Source: Amycolatopsis sp. WQ 127309
GTDB lineage: Bacteria > Actinomycetota > Actinomycetes > Mycobacteriales > Pseudonocardiaceae
Reading direction: 5' to 3'
DNA length: 64,000 nt
Assembly: GCF_023023025.1 (NCBI RefSeq)
Contig: NZ_CP095481.1
Coordinates: forward strand, 2,046,001 to 2,110,000
Positions 52,995-62,967 of the stretch are shown here, piece by piece. Positions within the stretch are counted from its first letter, which is position 1, and every line of letters starts with the position of its first letter. Position numbers and translations under genes: made by a program. The notes beneath the pieces are model-generated. The model did no database searches. It had not been told where the DNA came from and saw only the letters and a program-made list of their open reading frames with translations.

Positions 52995-55172
52995 GTGCGA
53001 AAAGCGGATGGTTTGTTCAAGCTCATCGGCCTCTGCCTGCTCGCGGGGGTGCTCGTCGCCGGCATGCTCTTCCCGGTCGTGGGGGCCGCCGGTGTCATGT
53101 CCAACCAGGCCAGCGAGACGGTCGAGAAGACGTCGTCGGACCTCGCGGACATCCCGCCGCCGCTGGTCACGACCGTCACCGACAGCGCCGGCACCCCGAT
53201 CGCGACGATGTACGACCAGTACCGGCTGCCGATCAACGAGAACCAGATCAACGAAGCCATGAAATGGGCGCTGGTCTCGGTCGAGGACAAGCGGTTCTAC
53301 GACCACCACGGCGTCGACTGGCAGGGCACGCTGCGCGCGGCCGTCAGCAACAGCACCGGCGCGGACACGCAGGGTGCGTCGACGCTCACGCAGCAGTACG
53401 TCAAGAACTACCTGATCAACGTCGTCTACCGCGGCGACACGGTGGGTCAGAAGAAAGCGCAGGAACAGTCGGTCGCCCGCAAGCTGAAGGAAGCGCGGAT
53501 CGCGATCCAGCTCGAGACGAAGCTGACCAAGCAGCAGATTCTCGCGGGCTACCTGAACATCGTCGAATTCTCCCGGCAGATCTACGGGATCGGCGCCGCC
53601 GCGCACGCGTACTTCAACACCACGCCGGAAAAGCTGACCGTGCCGCAGGCCGCGTTGCTCGCCGGATTGGTGAACAACCCGATCAACAACGACCCGTGGA
53701 AGCACGCGGACAAGGCGACCGCGCGCCGCAACATCGTGCTGGACCGGATGGTCGAGAACAAGAAGCTGGCCAAGGCCGACGCCGACCGCTTCAAGGGCGA
53801 GCCGCTGGGTGTCGTGCCGGACTTCCCGGCGAAGCCGCCGGCCAACTGCATCGGCGCGGGCCCGGAGGCCGGGTTCTTCTGCCAGTACGTCGAGGACTAC
53901 CTGATCAAGTCGGGGATGAGCAAGGACCAGCTCTACACCGGCGGCTACACGATCAAGACGACGCTGGACCAGCGCGCCAACCACGAGGCGAAGGTCTCGG
54001 CGGAGACGCAGGTCAAGAAGACCCAGCAGTACGTGGCGAACACGTTGTCGCTGATCAAGCCGGGCAAGAACCGGCACGAGGTGGTCGCGCTGGCGGCCAA
54101 CCGCGACTACGGGCAGGACCCGGACCAGGGCCAGACGACGTACGCGCTGCCGGCGGGTGTCTACAACACCGGTGGCGCCGGGTCGACGTACAAGATCTTC
54201 ACCACGGCCGCGGCGATGGAGAAGGGCGTGGCGGGGATCTACTCGCCGGTCGAGGTGCCGGACTCCTACACCTCGCACGTGTTCACCGGTGGCGCGAAGA
54301 CCTGCCCGCCGACGGGGCCGCCGCTGCGCTCGAATTGGTACTGCGTGGGCAACGCCGGTGACTACAGCCGGATCGCCCAGGGCGCGACCGTCCAGACCGC
54401 GCTCGCGACGTCGCCGAACACCGCGTTCGTGGAGCTGGAAGACCGGCTCGGCAGCACCGCGCCGGGTATCGACATGGCCAAGCGGCTCGGCATGCGCGAC
54501 ACCATGGCGACGAACGCCTCGGGCAAGACGCCTGACCCGAACGCGCCCCGGGCTGAGGAGCGCGAAACCCAGGCGACGTTCTACGGCCCGAACGACAAAA
54601 GCCCCGGTTTCGGCGCGTTCACCCTGGGCTTCAGCCCGCTGAGCGGCCTGGAGCTGGGCAACGTCGCGGCGACGATCCTCTCCGGCGGCGTCTGGTGCCC
54701 GCCGACGCCGATCGCCGGCGTGACCGACCGCAACGGCCAGCCGGTGCCGGTCAAGGAAGCCGGGTGCGAGCAGGCGGTGCCCGAAGGCCTGGCGAACACC
54801 CTGGCGGTCGGCATGAGCAAGGACGACCAGCCGGGCGGCACGTCGGCGGCCGCGGCCGCCGCGGCCGGGTGGAACCGCCCGATCATCGGCAAGACGGGCA
54901 CGACCCAGGGCAACGTCTCGGCGACGTTCGTCGGCGGCACCCCGCAGCTCGCGGGCGCGGCGATGACGTTCAAGTTCGGCGGCGGCGGCTCGGGCGGTCT
55001 CTGCGACGCCGGCCCGGGCAACGTCCGGGTCTGCGGCAGCGGAAACATGTTCGGCGGCAAGGCCCCGGCCCGAACGTGGTTCGGCGCGATGAAGAACATC
55101 ATGGACGCCAGCCAGCCGGTCGTCGGCCTACCCCAGCCGGACCCGCAGTACATGGGCGGCCCGGGCCGCTAG
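52995..55172 (+). CDS. ponA2: Class A penicillin-binding protein PonA2 type, no PASTA domain
   Basis: A 725-residue bifunctional cell-wall synthase. One membrane anchor (about 8-30), then a GT51 glycosyltransferase with Glu97 in SVEDKRFYDHHG and GASTLTQQYVKNYL, and a transpeptidase with Ser397 in SxxK (STYK), SPNTAF as SxN and KTG at 633. The M. tuberculosis enzyme ends in a PASTA domain; here the protein ends PQPDPQYMGGPGR right after the transpeptidase. GTG 52995 follows TAGGCT by seven bases. Confidence 0.94.
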   Translation: MRKADGLFKLIGLCLLAGVLVAGMLFPVVGAAGVMSNQASETVEKTSSDLADIPPPLVTTVTDSAGTPIATMYDQYRLPINENQINEAMKWALVSVEDKRFYDHHGVDWQGTLRAAVSNSTGADTQGASTLTQQYVKNYLINVVYRGDTVGQKKAQEQSVARKLKEARIAIQLETKLTKQQILAGYLNIVEFSRQIYGIGAAAHAYFNTTPEKLTVPQAALLAGLVNNPINNDPWKHADKATARRNIVLDRMVENKKLAKADADRFKGEPLGVVPDFPAKPPANCIGAGPEAGFFCQYVEDYLIKSGMSKDQLYTGGYTIKTTLDQRANHEAKVSAETQVKKTQQYVANTLSLIKPGKNRHEVVALAANRDYGQDPDQGQTTYALPAGVYNTGGAGSTYKIFTTAAAMEKGVAGIYSPVEVPDSYTSHVFTGGAKTCPPTGPPLRSNWYCVGNAGDYSRIAQGATVQTALATSPNTAFVELEDRLGSTAPGIDMAKRLGMRDTMATNASGKTPDPNAPRAEERETQATFYGPNDKSPGFGAFTLGFSPLSGLELGNVAATILSGGVWCPPTPIAGVTDRNGQPVPVKEAGCEQAVPEGLANTLAVGMSKDDQPGGTSAAAAAAAGWNRPIIGKTGTTQGNVSATFVGGTPQLAGAAMTFKFGGGGSGGLCDAGPGNVRVCGSGNMFGGKAPARTWFGAMKNIMDASQPVVGLPQPDPQYMGGPGR

Positions 55173-55181
55173 CACCGGGAA

Positions 55182-55219
55182 GTACGTCGAAGGGGGCCCG
55201 CGGGCCCCCTTCGACGTAC
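55182..55219. terminator. Perfect 38-base palindrome after ponA2
   Basis: The sequence from 55182 to 55219 is fully self-complementary, centred on CCCGCGGG. It lies nine bases after the ponA2 stop and seven before the end of the convergent pseudogene, so it can end both transcripts. Confidence 0.8.
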
Positions 55220-55225
55220 CAGCGG

Positions 55226-55698
55226 TCAGAACCAGCCGGTGAGGATCTGCTGCCCGTTGTGGTAGCCCCCAGCCCGGAACACCCAGCTCGTGCTCGGGTT
55301 CGTCAGCTGAGCCGCGGAAGTGATGCTGGCCTTGTTCTTCGGATTACCGAAGGGACCACACTGGAGCCAGGTTCGACCACCGTCACGTGACCAGTCCATC
55401 CACACCGTCCCGGACACTGGCACGTTCCAGGTTCCGTTCCAGAGCTCGGCATACCCGCGGGTCCGTCCACCGAACGTGCCGAAGAACAGGTTCACCCGGG
55501 TCCCGTCAGACCAAAGAGCTCAGGTCCGACCGGGCGGTAGTCGGCGGCACCATCGTCCGAAATGTCGACGAAGCCGTTTGCCCCACCGGCACAGTCGGCT
55601 GCACTCGCGGATGCAGTCCCCACGGGGACAACGATCGCAGAGGCCAGCGCAGCCACCACGGCTGCGGCCACTGTCACCTTGCGCGAAATGATTCCCAT
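55226..55698 (-). pseudogene. Frameshifted small secreted protein gene
   Basis: The first part (from ATG 55698, GAGGGG upstream) codes a signal peptide KVTVAAAVVAALASAIVVPV and ASAADCAGGANGFVDISDD, then stops at 55492. The second part, in another frame, codes ALWSDGTRVNLFFGTFGG, WMDWSRDGGRTWLQCGPF and FRAGGYHNGQQILTGWF. Together they look like one 155-residue secreted protein of the kind common in actinomycetes. Loss of one base near 55516-55521 would explain the break (GAG GCT becoming GAGCT). A GTG start at 55495 overlapping the stop could instead allow coupled translation of the second part. Confidence 0.7.
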
Positions 55699-55730
55699 GC
55701 GAACCCCTCTTTCACCCAGTGCCCGACGAC

Positions 55731-56249
55731 TCAACAGCCGACAGAATCAGGAAAGCGCGAACTCATCGACATCAACAATTCATCACTGGCCCCACCGTCG
55801 ATTTCAACGTAGGGCTGTTCACCTTCGTGTTCGGCCCAGAATGTCTGGCTGCCAACCCACTCTGGATCTTCGGTGAACGACCTGGAAATCGTGATGAGCG
55901 CCGTTACCACCGGCGCGTCCGGAACACTCCGGAGCTGATCCAGAGCAGCTCGGCTCACTGCGCAGGCCCGGCGAAGCAGCCGTGCCGCCCGCTCCTCACC
56001 GCGCGGGAAGTCCAGGTCGTACACCGCGCGGCCGTTCACCGCCGCTTCGTACCCGGTCAGGTCGTCGAACGCCGCGCGCCGCCCCGAATAGGACCTCCGC
56101 AGGGCCGCGAGCACCCAGGCTCCGTCCCCTTCCCGAACCCAGCCCGCATCCAGAAGTTCACCGGCCCGAGGCGGCAAATCCACCGAAGTGACAGTGTCCA
56201 GTTTCGCTCGCGTGGCCAGTTCACGCATCGCGTCAGTCATGATCACCAC
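55731..56249 (-). CDS. Probable immunity protein for the RHS toxin
   Basis: A 172-residue acidic, soluble protein without a recognised domain. It starts within a few bases of the end of the RHS gene, the standard place of an immunity gene. Phrases are TVTSVDLPPRAGELLDAGWV, AALRRSYSGRRAAFDDLTGY and AALDQLRSVPDAPVVTALIT. GTG 56249 has GGGGA upstream inside the toxin gene; a later ATG (56240) is possible. Base use is a little lower in GC than the backbone. The assignment rests on position only. Confidence 0.6.
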   Translation of the reverse strand: MVIMTDAMRELATRAKLDTVTSVDLPPRAGELLDAGWVREGDGAWVLAALRRSYSGRRAAFDDLTGYEAAVNGRAVYDLDFPRGEERAARLLRRACAVSRAALDQLRSVPDAPVVTALITISRSFTEDPEWVGSQTFWAEHEGEQPYVEIDGGASDELLMSMSSRFPDSVGC

Positions 56250-56252
56250 GGG

Positions 56253-59200
56253 TCAATTCCCCAGAATCTTGAGTCCTTGCTGGATTCCACGCTGGAACCC
56301 AGGGTCACTGGCGAGTTGCTTCGCCAGCTTGCTCGGCAGCCCTTCGAATTCGCCGGTTTCGAAATTGTACTGGCACTTGGGAATCTTGCCGCTCTGGTCC
56401 TGGAAGTGCAGCTGGCCCGCACGCTGCCCGGGATTCGGGTTCTCGACGTCGATGCGGTACTGCCCCTTGTTCCAGGTGGTCGTACTCGTTGTCCGCGTGC
56501 CGTTCTGGCCGATCATGGGCTTCTTCGGAGAACTTCCCGATCCCCCACCGGAGCCCCGGCCCGAGTTGGCTGCGGCGTAGAGCCCACCTGCCAGACCGAT
56601 CCCGGCTGCGGCCCCGGCACCGGCGGCCGCAATTCCGGCACCGGCGCCGACGAGCACGCTCCCACCGCCGACCACCGCGACCAACCCGAGACCGCAGGGC
56701 TCGGCCACGAAACAGATTCCCGCGCCCAGTACGGCCCCCGCGATCCCCAGCCCGGTCGCCAGGTCCCCCCAGAAGCTCAGACCGGTGACATCGGTGAAGG
56801 TGGTCGGGTTCCCGCCGGCGTACACATAGGGCTGGCGGGTCTTCGACACCAACGGATCGACAGTCAAGAACTGCGCGGTAGCCGGGTCGTAGTACCTCGC
56901 CCGTAGGTACAAGAAGCCGGACTCGGCGTCGACGTACTGGCCTGCGTACTGCAGCGGCGACGTCAGGGCACCCGACGCGGTCGCGACGCCATAAGGCGTG
57001 TAGGCGTAGGTTCCCCCGAGAGCACCGGCCGCGGTGAGCAGTCCGACGGTGGAACCGAGCTGGTCGTGCACGAAAAACGCGATCCCACCCGGCCCCATCT
57101 GTTCGATCGGCAGGCCATCGGGTCCGTAGAGGTAGCTCGACGCCCCGTCGGAAAGCAGGCTCGGGACCTCCGCACCGTCCCAGACGTACGCGGTCGTCGC
57201 CGTCCCGACTGTCTTGGCCGCCCGCAGGCCGTCCCCGTTGTAGCGGTAGGTCGCCGTGCCCGTGACCGACGTCAGCCGGCCGGCCTGGTCGTAGCTGTAG
57301 GTCTTCGCCCCCGCCTTCGTGCGGTTGCCCAGTGCGTCGTAGGAGTACGTCGTGCTCCCGCCCGGAGCGGTCACGCAGGTGGGCGACGCGGCGGTACCAC
57401 TGGAAAGATTCCAGCAGAGCCTGCCTGCCGCGTCGAAAGCCTGAGTGGCGGTTCCCACCTTCACGGGGTTGTCTGCGGCGTCGTAGGTGAAGCTCGCCGC
57501 GCCGGCCGACGCCAGCTGCTCCCGTTGCGAGTAACCGAAGGCCTGCTGCGGCCCGGAGCCGACGGTTTGGGTGGACAACTGGCCTGCGTTGTCCCGGCCG
57601 TAGGCCAGGGCCATCACGGTCGTGGTCCCGGTGACCGCGGTGGTACCGGTCAGTCCGCTTCGGTCGTCGTAGGTGTTGGTGATGGTCGTGCCGTTCGGGT
57701 ACGCCGTCGTCCGCGGCTTGCTGGTCTTGGTGTAGCCGAAGGTGGTGGTGTTGCCACTCGTGTCCGTCACCGTACGCAGGCGCCCGGCGTCGTCGTAAGT
57801 GCGCGCCACCGGCTTGGTTTGACCCGGATACGTGGTCGCGGTCTCGTTGCCGTTGTCGTCGTAGCCGTGGAAGACGGTGGCGCCCGAGCCCTGTTTGGCC
57901 GCGGTGAGTTCGCCGAACGTGTCGTAGGTCCACGTCGACGTCCCGGTACCGTCGGTCATCGAGACCCGGCGGCCCGCCGCGTCGTAGCCGAAGGTCACGT
58001 TCGGCGTCACCCCGTCGGAATACGACAGCGACGTCGTCCGCCCCACCGTGTCGTGGGTGTAGGTCGTGACGCGGCCGGCCGCGTCGGTGACGGTCTTCGG
58101 CCATCCTGCGGGGTCGTAGACCGTGGTCGAGACGCTGTTGTCCGCGTCGGTCCGGCTCGTCTGCCGCCCCTGCCCGTCGTAGCCGTACCGGGTCACCGCC
58201 CCGAGACCGTCCACGGTGTCGGAGACGGTGCCGTCGAGGTTGTAGTGGGTGAGCCGGGTGGTGTCGTCCGCCTGGGTCTCCTTGATCAGGTGCCCGTCCC
58301 CGTCGTAGACGCTGGCCGTGGTCCGGCCGTTCTCGTCCGTCGCCGACAGCACCAGGCCATCCGCGTCGTATCCGACCGAACTGGCGTGGCCGAGTGCGTC
58401 GACCGTCTGCGTACGCCTCCCGTGCGTGTCATATTCGTAGGTTGTGGTCTTCCCTTCACCATCCACCGTGGATGTGAGGAATCCGCGAGCGGTGTCGTAG
58501 CCGTATCCAGTCCGGTCGCCGGCCGGGTCGGTCGACGACGTCACGTTGCCAAAACCGTCGAACGTCGTCGCGGTCGTCTTGCCCAAAGCGTCGACGGCCC
58601 GTGTCCGGTCGCCGGGATGTGCCGCGTCGTCGTAGAAGAAACCGTTGGTGCGCAACGGTTCCGAGCCAAAGTTGCCGGTGGTCGACTCGACCACGTTATT
58701 GGCCTTTGTGACAGTGGTGGTCGTGAGCACGCGGAGCCCGCTCACCCCAGTGGGCAGGTGATCCGCCTGGTCGTAGGTGTTCACCGTGGCGACGCCGTCC
58801 GGAGTGATGACTTCGACGACATTGCCGGCGTCGTCATAGGCGTAGTTCGTGGTGTAACCCAGCGCGTCCGACGCCGAAATCCGGTTCCCGTGGTCGTCGT
58901 AGGCGAATGTCTGAACACCGCCGTCGGCATCGGTCTGCGTGGTCACGCCCAGCGTGACCGGGTCGTAGGTGTAGGAAGCAGTACCGGCGTCCGGGGTGCC
59001 GTAGCCGCGCGTTTCACTGACCAGCAGGCCGTTCTGGTAGGTCTGCAGGTCCTTGTGCCCGGCCGGGTCGGCCACCAATGTCTGCCCGGCGGAGAGTCCG
59101 CCGTCGGGGCCGTACGTGAATTTGGTGGCGCGTCCGTCGGGGTCCGTTTGGACCGTCACACGCTCCGCGGCGTCGTAGGTCATCGACGTGACCGCCGACG

Positions 59201-62200
59201 CTGGGCCTGCGAAGTTGCCCGGGGTGCGCATGGACGTCATCAGGTGGGTGCCGGATGCGTAGGTGTAGCGGGCGTGGTCGTCGTCGCGCAGCACCGGCGT
59301 CCGGGTGGTACCGACGCCGTAGACATCGGTCAGGTTTCCTTCGGCGTCGTAGCCGTAGGTGACCTGGCGCCCGGTCTGATCGGCCACGGCCGTGACGTGG
59401 CCGCCGGTCCAAGTGAAGGTGTACGTCCGCCCGCCGGGATCGGTCACCGTCGCCAGACGGCCGTTCCCGTCGTAGGCCAGGGTGGTCCGGTATTGCGGGT
59501 TCGCCTTGCTTCCGGGCAGGTCCGCGAGTGCGAGCAACCGGCCGTTGGCTTGGTCGAACATGAAGATCGTCTGCCCACGACGGGTGTAGACGTACGTCGA
59601 ACCGCTCTTCACCAGGTTCGCGTCATAGCGCGGCGCGGCCGGGGCGTAAGCACCGCCGCTATTGACGAAGGTGACCGACGAACCGTCCTCCTGCCGCACC
59701 GTGACGTTACCGGTCGCACCGTCGGTGGTGGCGGACATGTTGTAGGTGAACGTCCAGCCCCAGCCGAACGGTCCATCCGCCGCGAGCGCCTTGTTGGGTC
59801 CGTTCGGGTCGGCGATGCTCTCCGCGTAGCTCCGCGTCACCTCGAGCGGAACACCGCGGCCCGGGGTGTTCAGGTCGGTGAAGTCCTGCCCGAAGTAGCC
59901 CGTGCTCGTGTCGACCGGGTCGCCCGCGGTCCGGCGGACGCAACCGCACGCGATGAACGCCGGGTTGCTGCCCTTCGGCGCGTCCTGAATCCCGGGCGGT
60001 CCCCCGATCGGCGAACCGGGTATACCACCCTGCGGGATGAACGCCACGGCGTCGAACGCGACGTCGTAGTCAGAGTTGTTCACGCCACCGGTCGTGGTGG
60101 AACTGCCGTTGTTGTTCAACGTGACGTTGCCGCCGTTGGTCATCGCGAATGTGCCGATCGTGACCCACTGCTCGGAATTCCAAGCCTGGTTCACGCGGAT
60201 ACGCCAGGGACTGACGCCACCGCCGGGGTTGATGTTGTACACGACGTTGGTCGCCTGTGCGCCGAGCCCGGGGATGTGCAGCTTGACCTTGTAGTACTGC
60301 AGACTGGGCAAGTTCGGTGTCCACGTCCCGGTGTTGATCAAAGCCGGGTTGGTGCCGTCCTCGGTGTGGCTGAACAAGACGTGCCCGCCGAGCCCGGTAC
60401 CGAGCTGATGGGTGTCGATCGCCCCGATCGGATCGCCGGCGGAATTCGTGCCGTAGGCGTAGGTGAAGGTGCCGTTGCTGGTCCAGTTGGCCGCGCCGCA
60501 GCCCTGCAGGTTCAACCGGCTCGGTTCGTCGTCGACGATGATCGCGTTGCCCGCGACCTTGCTGTTGTCCACCGTGCACGTCGGTGGATTGCGGGTCGGG
60601 TTGGCCGGCTCGGACGATCCCGCACTGACCGCGTATCCGCTTGTGGCACAGGTGGTCGTACACGTGCCGATCCACGTGACCGGCTGGTGCCACCAGCACT
60701 GGAAGTCGTCGAGCATGCAATGGCTGGCGCCCGGCGTCGTCGGATTGGTGTTGACGGGATCGCAGTGGTTGTCCGCGCTGCACATCGCCGTGAATGGCGC
60801 GGGCTGCACCCAGTTGTGGCCGCCGTGGTACTCCGGCGTCGCGTAGGCACGCGAGCCGTAGCGCAACAGGGGGCTGGCCATCCAGCCCAGCACACGCTCC
60901 TGGTACGGCCAGCTCGCCGGGTGCGCCGCGTCGGCGTAGGTGTCCTGCAGGTACGGGTCGCGGCTGGGCGGGTAGTCCAGGTTGGCCGGGTTGTTCGTCC
61001 AACCCAGACCCCACGTGCCGTGAGGGCCGGTGCAAGACGGCCCCGGGGTGCACCCAGTCGTGTTGCCGTTCGCGGCGTTCGGCTGGATACCGGAGTTGTA
61101 GGCCCAGGCAGCGAAGTACCAGTTCTCGAGGTACCGCGGGTCGCCGCCGTTGGCCGTGATGCCCGCGGAGTACAGCTGGTTCCAGGTGCTCTCCAGAATC
61201 TGCAGGCCGGCGGCCAGGTTCTCCTGGTAGTCCATCGCGACCTTGGTCTGCCCGTTGACCGAGTAGACGTGGTCGCCGACGTGCATCCCGGTGGTGACCT
61301 GACCAAGGCCGTAACCACAGTCGGAACCGGCGTAGTTGATCGACTTGATGTCACCACCCGCGCCGTAGTAGTCCGCGACCAGCGGTCCGCCCGCGGTACC
61401 GGCCGGAGCGTGCCACGACGCCTGGGACCAGTTCGATTCCTGGGCCACGATCGCCTCGTAGACCGACCTCGGCACGGTGCTCCAGGTACCGCCCGCTGGG
61501 TGTGACAGCGGGATCAGCGGAAAGTCGCCGTTGGGCGCGTAGGCGGCCAGACCCAGGTTGGCGAACCCTGCTGGGCGGGTGTACGTCGAGCCGGTGAGCA
61601 AGCCCTGTTCCGCCATCTGGATCGCCCAGTTCACCTGGGCCGGATTGGGCTGCATGACCTGGCGGTTGGAGTTCAGTCGCGGTACCGCGCACACGGGAGT
61701 CTGGGCAGCCGCGGCGATCTTCGGAGCCGCCACTGCACTCGGAGCGACGTCACCGTGCGGCTCGGGCTTGCCGACCGGGGCCATGGGCGTAGCGGCCGTC
61801 GACGTCGGGGCGTAGCCGGCTGTCGCGGTCGTGGTGCGTGCCGGTTCGGCGGGACGCGCACGAGCGAGCACCTTTCCGGTCCGCGTCGCCAGTACTACCG
61901 GGACGTCCTTGCCCCCGTCTGCGTCCGGACCGGCGAGCGCGTCGCCATCCAAGGACGAAGTGGTTGCGCCCCGCGCGAGGCCGCGATCCGAAACCGCCAG
62001 CAGGTGCGCGGCCGAGAGGGCCTTCGCGTCGGCGGTGGTGGCGCCGGCCAGCACGGCGGCGCCCGCACGCCCCTGGAACAGGTGCACCCGTTCCAGGGCC
62101 CCAGTACCGAGGGAAGTGGTGGTGCCCCCCTTGGCCAGCATCGCGGTCGTCGTGTGCGATCCGGCCTTGGTGTCCAGGTAGGCGACGCCGCCCGGGACCG

Positions 62201-62951
62201 GACGCAGTTCGTAGGCATCCCCGGTGACCTGGGCGACAGATGTGATCCGGGCGTCCTTGTCGATGCCGACCAGTTGCCGCCCCTGCACCCCGACGATGCC
62301 GATGTCGGCTGGGACAGCGGACGTGATCTGTCCCGGCACGGTCACGGAGGCGTCGATCGTGCCGCGGGCGAGATCCGTCTGGAGCAGCCCGGTGTCCCGA
62401 TCGTCGGTTCCGGTGTCCAAGGTGAAGACGGCTTTGTCGCCGGTACCGCAACCCGGCGAGAAGTATTTGAGGCCCACCCCACTGGCCAGCGGGTGAACGA
62501 CACCGTCCGCCAAGTCGACGGAGTACGCGAACGCTCCGTGGTCACGGGCAGCCTGCTGGTTGACCGCCGACCCGGGCAGGATCGCCACCGCTGCGTAACG
62601 GCCGTCGCCGGAGAGACATTGATAGCCCGTCCACGAGGCCTCGTCCCGACCGGCCGGGCGCAGGAGCGCCACCTCCTGCCAGGCGAATCCGGCGGCCTCA
62701 CGCCCCAAGAGCAGGTGGTAGCCCGACGCGTCCCCCCAGCCGTCCAGTGCGACGTCGGGCGAGGCTGCGGCGCCATTGCCGAAATCACCGGCGACGGCCG
62801 CGTTCAGCTTCGCCGGAGACGAAGGCGCGGCCTCCGCGGCCACCGGCTGGACGAGTCCGCCGACCAGCGCGCCGGTGACAAGCAAGACGCCCGCCATGCG
62901 CAGCTTCGACCGTCTCGCCTTCGAGCGTGCACGACTATTAATGCCGAACAT
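56253..62951 (-). CDS. Secreted RHS/YD-repeat polymorphic toxin with lytic transglycosylase domain
   Basis: A 2,232-residue protein. Order: signal peptide (1-41, basic start), propeller-like region (about 45-365), Thr/Ala/Pro linker (365-420), goose-lysozyme/SLT-type domain (about 435-640, Glu505 in AQESNWSQ, GYGLGQVT, AAWAYNSG), golvesin-like beta domain (about 800-975), DUF6531 (1003-1250), then many YD repeats, the RHS core end LYLRARYYDPATAQFLTVDP (near 2015-2034), a Gly/Ala hydrophobic stretch (2058-2122) and a 92-residue tip with KGQYRIDVENPNPGQ and QLHFQDQSGK. The tip is the likely toxin; its activity is not recognised. ATG 62951 has AGAGGGGG upstream. Confidence 0.9.
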   Translation of the reverse strand: MFGINSRARSKARRSKLRMAGVLLVTGALVGGLVQPVAAEAAPSSPAKLNAAVAGDFGNGAAASPDVALDGWGDASGYHLLLGREAAGFAWQEVALLRPAGRDEASWTGYQCLSGDGRYAAVAILPGSAVNQQAARDHGAFAYSVDLADGVVHPLASGVGLKYFSPGCGTGDKAVFTLDTGTDDRDTGLLQTDLARGTIDASVTVPGQITSAVPADIGIVGVQGRQLVGIDKDARITSVAQVTGDAYELRPVPGGVAYLDTKAGSHTTTAMLAKGGTTTSLGTGALERVHLFQGRAGAAVLAGATTADAKALSAAHLLAVSDRGLARGATTSSLDGDALAGPDADGGKDVPVVLATRTGKVLARARPAEPARTTTATAGYAPTSTAATPMAPVGKPEPHGDVAPSAVAAPKIAAAAQTPVCAVPRLNSNRQVMQPNPAQVNWAIQMAEQGLLTGSTYTRPAGFANLGLAAYAPNGDFPLIPLSHPAGGTWSTVPRSVYEAIVAQESNWSQASWHAPAGTAGGPLVADYYGAGGDIKSINYAGSDCGYGLGQVTTGMHVGDHVYSVNGQTKVAMDYQENLAAGLQILESTWNQLYSAGITANGGDPRYLENWYFAAWAYNSGIQPNAANGNTTGCTPGPSCTGPHGTWGLGWTNNPANLDYPPSRDPYLQDTYADAAHPASWPYQERVLGWMASPLLRYGSRAYATPEYHGGHNWVQPAPFTAMCSADNHCDPVNTNPTTPGASHCMLDDFQCWWHQPVTWIGTCTTTCATSGYAVSAGSSEPANPTRNPPTCTVDNSKVAGNAIIVDDEPSRLNLQGCGAANWTSNGTFTYAYGTNSAGDPIGAIDTHQLGTGLGGHVLFSHTEDGTNPALINTGTWTPNLPSLQYYKVKLHIPGLGAQATNVVYNINPGGGVSPWRIRVNQAWNSEQWVTIGTFAMTNGGNVTLNNNGSSTTTGGVNNSDYDVAFDAVAFIPQGGIPGSPIGGPPGIQDAPKGSNPAFIACGCVRRTAGDPVDTSTGYFGQDFTDLNTPGRGVPLEVTRSYAESIADPNGPNKALAADGPFGWGWTFTYNMSATTDGATGNVTVRQEDGSSVTFVNSGGAYAPAAPRYDANLVKSGSTYVYTRRGQTIFMFDQANGRLLALADLPGSKANPQYRTTLAYDGNGRLATVTDPGGRTYTFTWTGGHVTAVADQTGRQVTYGYDAEGNLTDVYGVGTTRTPVLRDDDHARYTYASGTHLMTSMRTPGNFAGPASAVTSMTYDAAERVTVQTDPDGRATKFTYGPDGGLSAGQTLVADPAGHKDLQTYQNGLLVSETRGYGTPDAGTASYTYDPVTLGVTTQTDADGGVQTFAYDDHGNRISASDALGYTTNYAYDDAGNVVEVITPDGVATVNTYDQADHLPTGVSGLRVLTTTTVTKANNVVESTTGNFGSEPLRTNGFFYDDAAHPGDRTRAVDALGKTTATTFDGFGNVTSSTDPAGDRTGYGYDTARGFLTSTVDGEGKTTTYEYDTHGRRTQTVDALGHASSVGYDADGLVLSATDENGRTTASVYDGDGHLIKETQADDTTRLTHYNLDGTVSDTVDGLGAVTRYGYDGQGRQTSRTDADNSVSTTVYDPAGWPKTVTDAAGRVTTYTHDTVGRTTSLSYSDGVTPNVTFGYDAAGRRVSMTDGTGTSTWTYDTFGELTAAKQGSGATVFHGYDDNGNETATTYPGQTKPVARTYDDAGRLRTVTDTSGNTTTFGYTKTSKPRTTAYPNGTTITNTYDDRSGLTGTTAVTGTTTVMALAYGRDNAGQLSTQTVGSGPQQAFGYSQREQLASAGAASFTYDAADNPVKVGTATQAFDAAGRLCWNLSSGTAASPTCVTAPGGSTTYSYDALGNRTKAGAKTYSYDQAGRLTSVTGTATYRYNGDGLRAAKTVGTATTAYVWDGAEVPSLLSDGASSYLYGPDGLPIEQMGPGGIAFFVHDQLGSTVGLLTAAGALGGTYAYTPYGVATASGALTSPLQYAGQYVDAESGFLYLRARYYDPATAQFLTVDPLVSKTRQPYVYAGGNPTTFTDVTGLSFWGDLATGLGIAGAVLGAGICFVAEPCGLGLVAVVGGGSVLVGAGAGIAAAGAGAAAGIGLAGGLYAAANSGRGSGGGSGSSPKKPMIGQNGTRTTSTTTWNKGQYRIDVENPNPGQRAGQLHFQDQSGKIPKCQYNFETGEFEGLPSKLAKQLASDPGFQRGIQQGLKILGN

Positions 62952-62967
62952 TGATTTGCCCCCTCTG

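Noticed and set aside
57066..61505. A 1,479-codon open frame antisense to the RHS gene
   Set aside because: It mirrors the codon-position GC bias of the real gene, has no ribosome site and its product is Arg/Val-rich without domains. Long antisense frames are usual in DNA of this composition.
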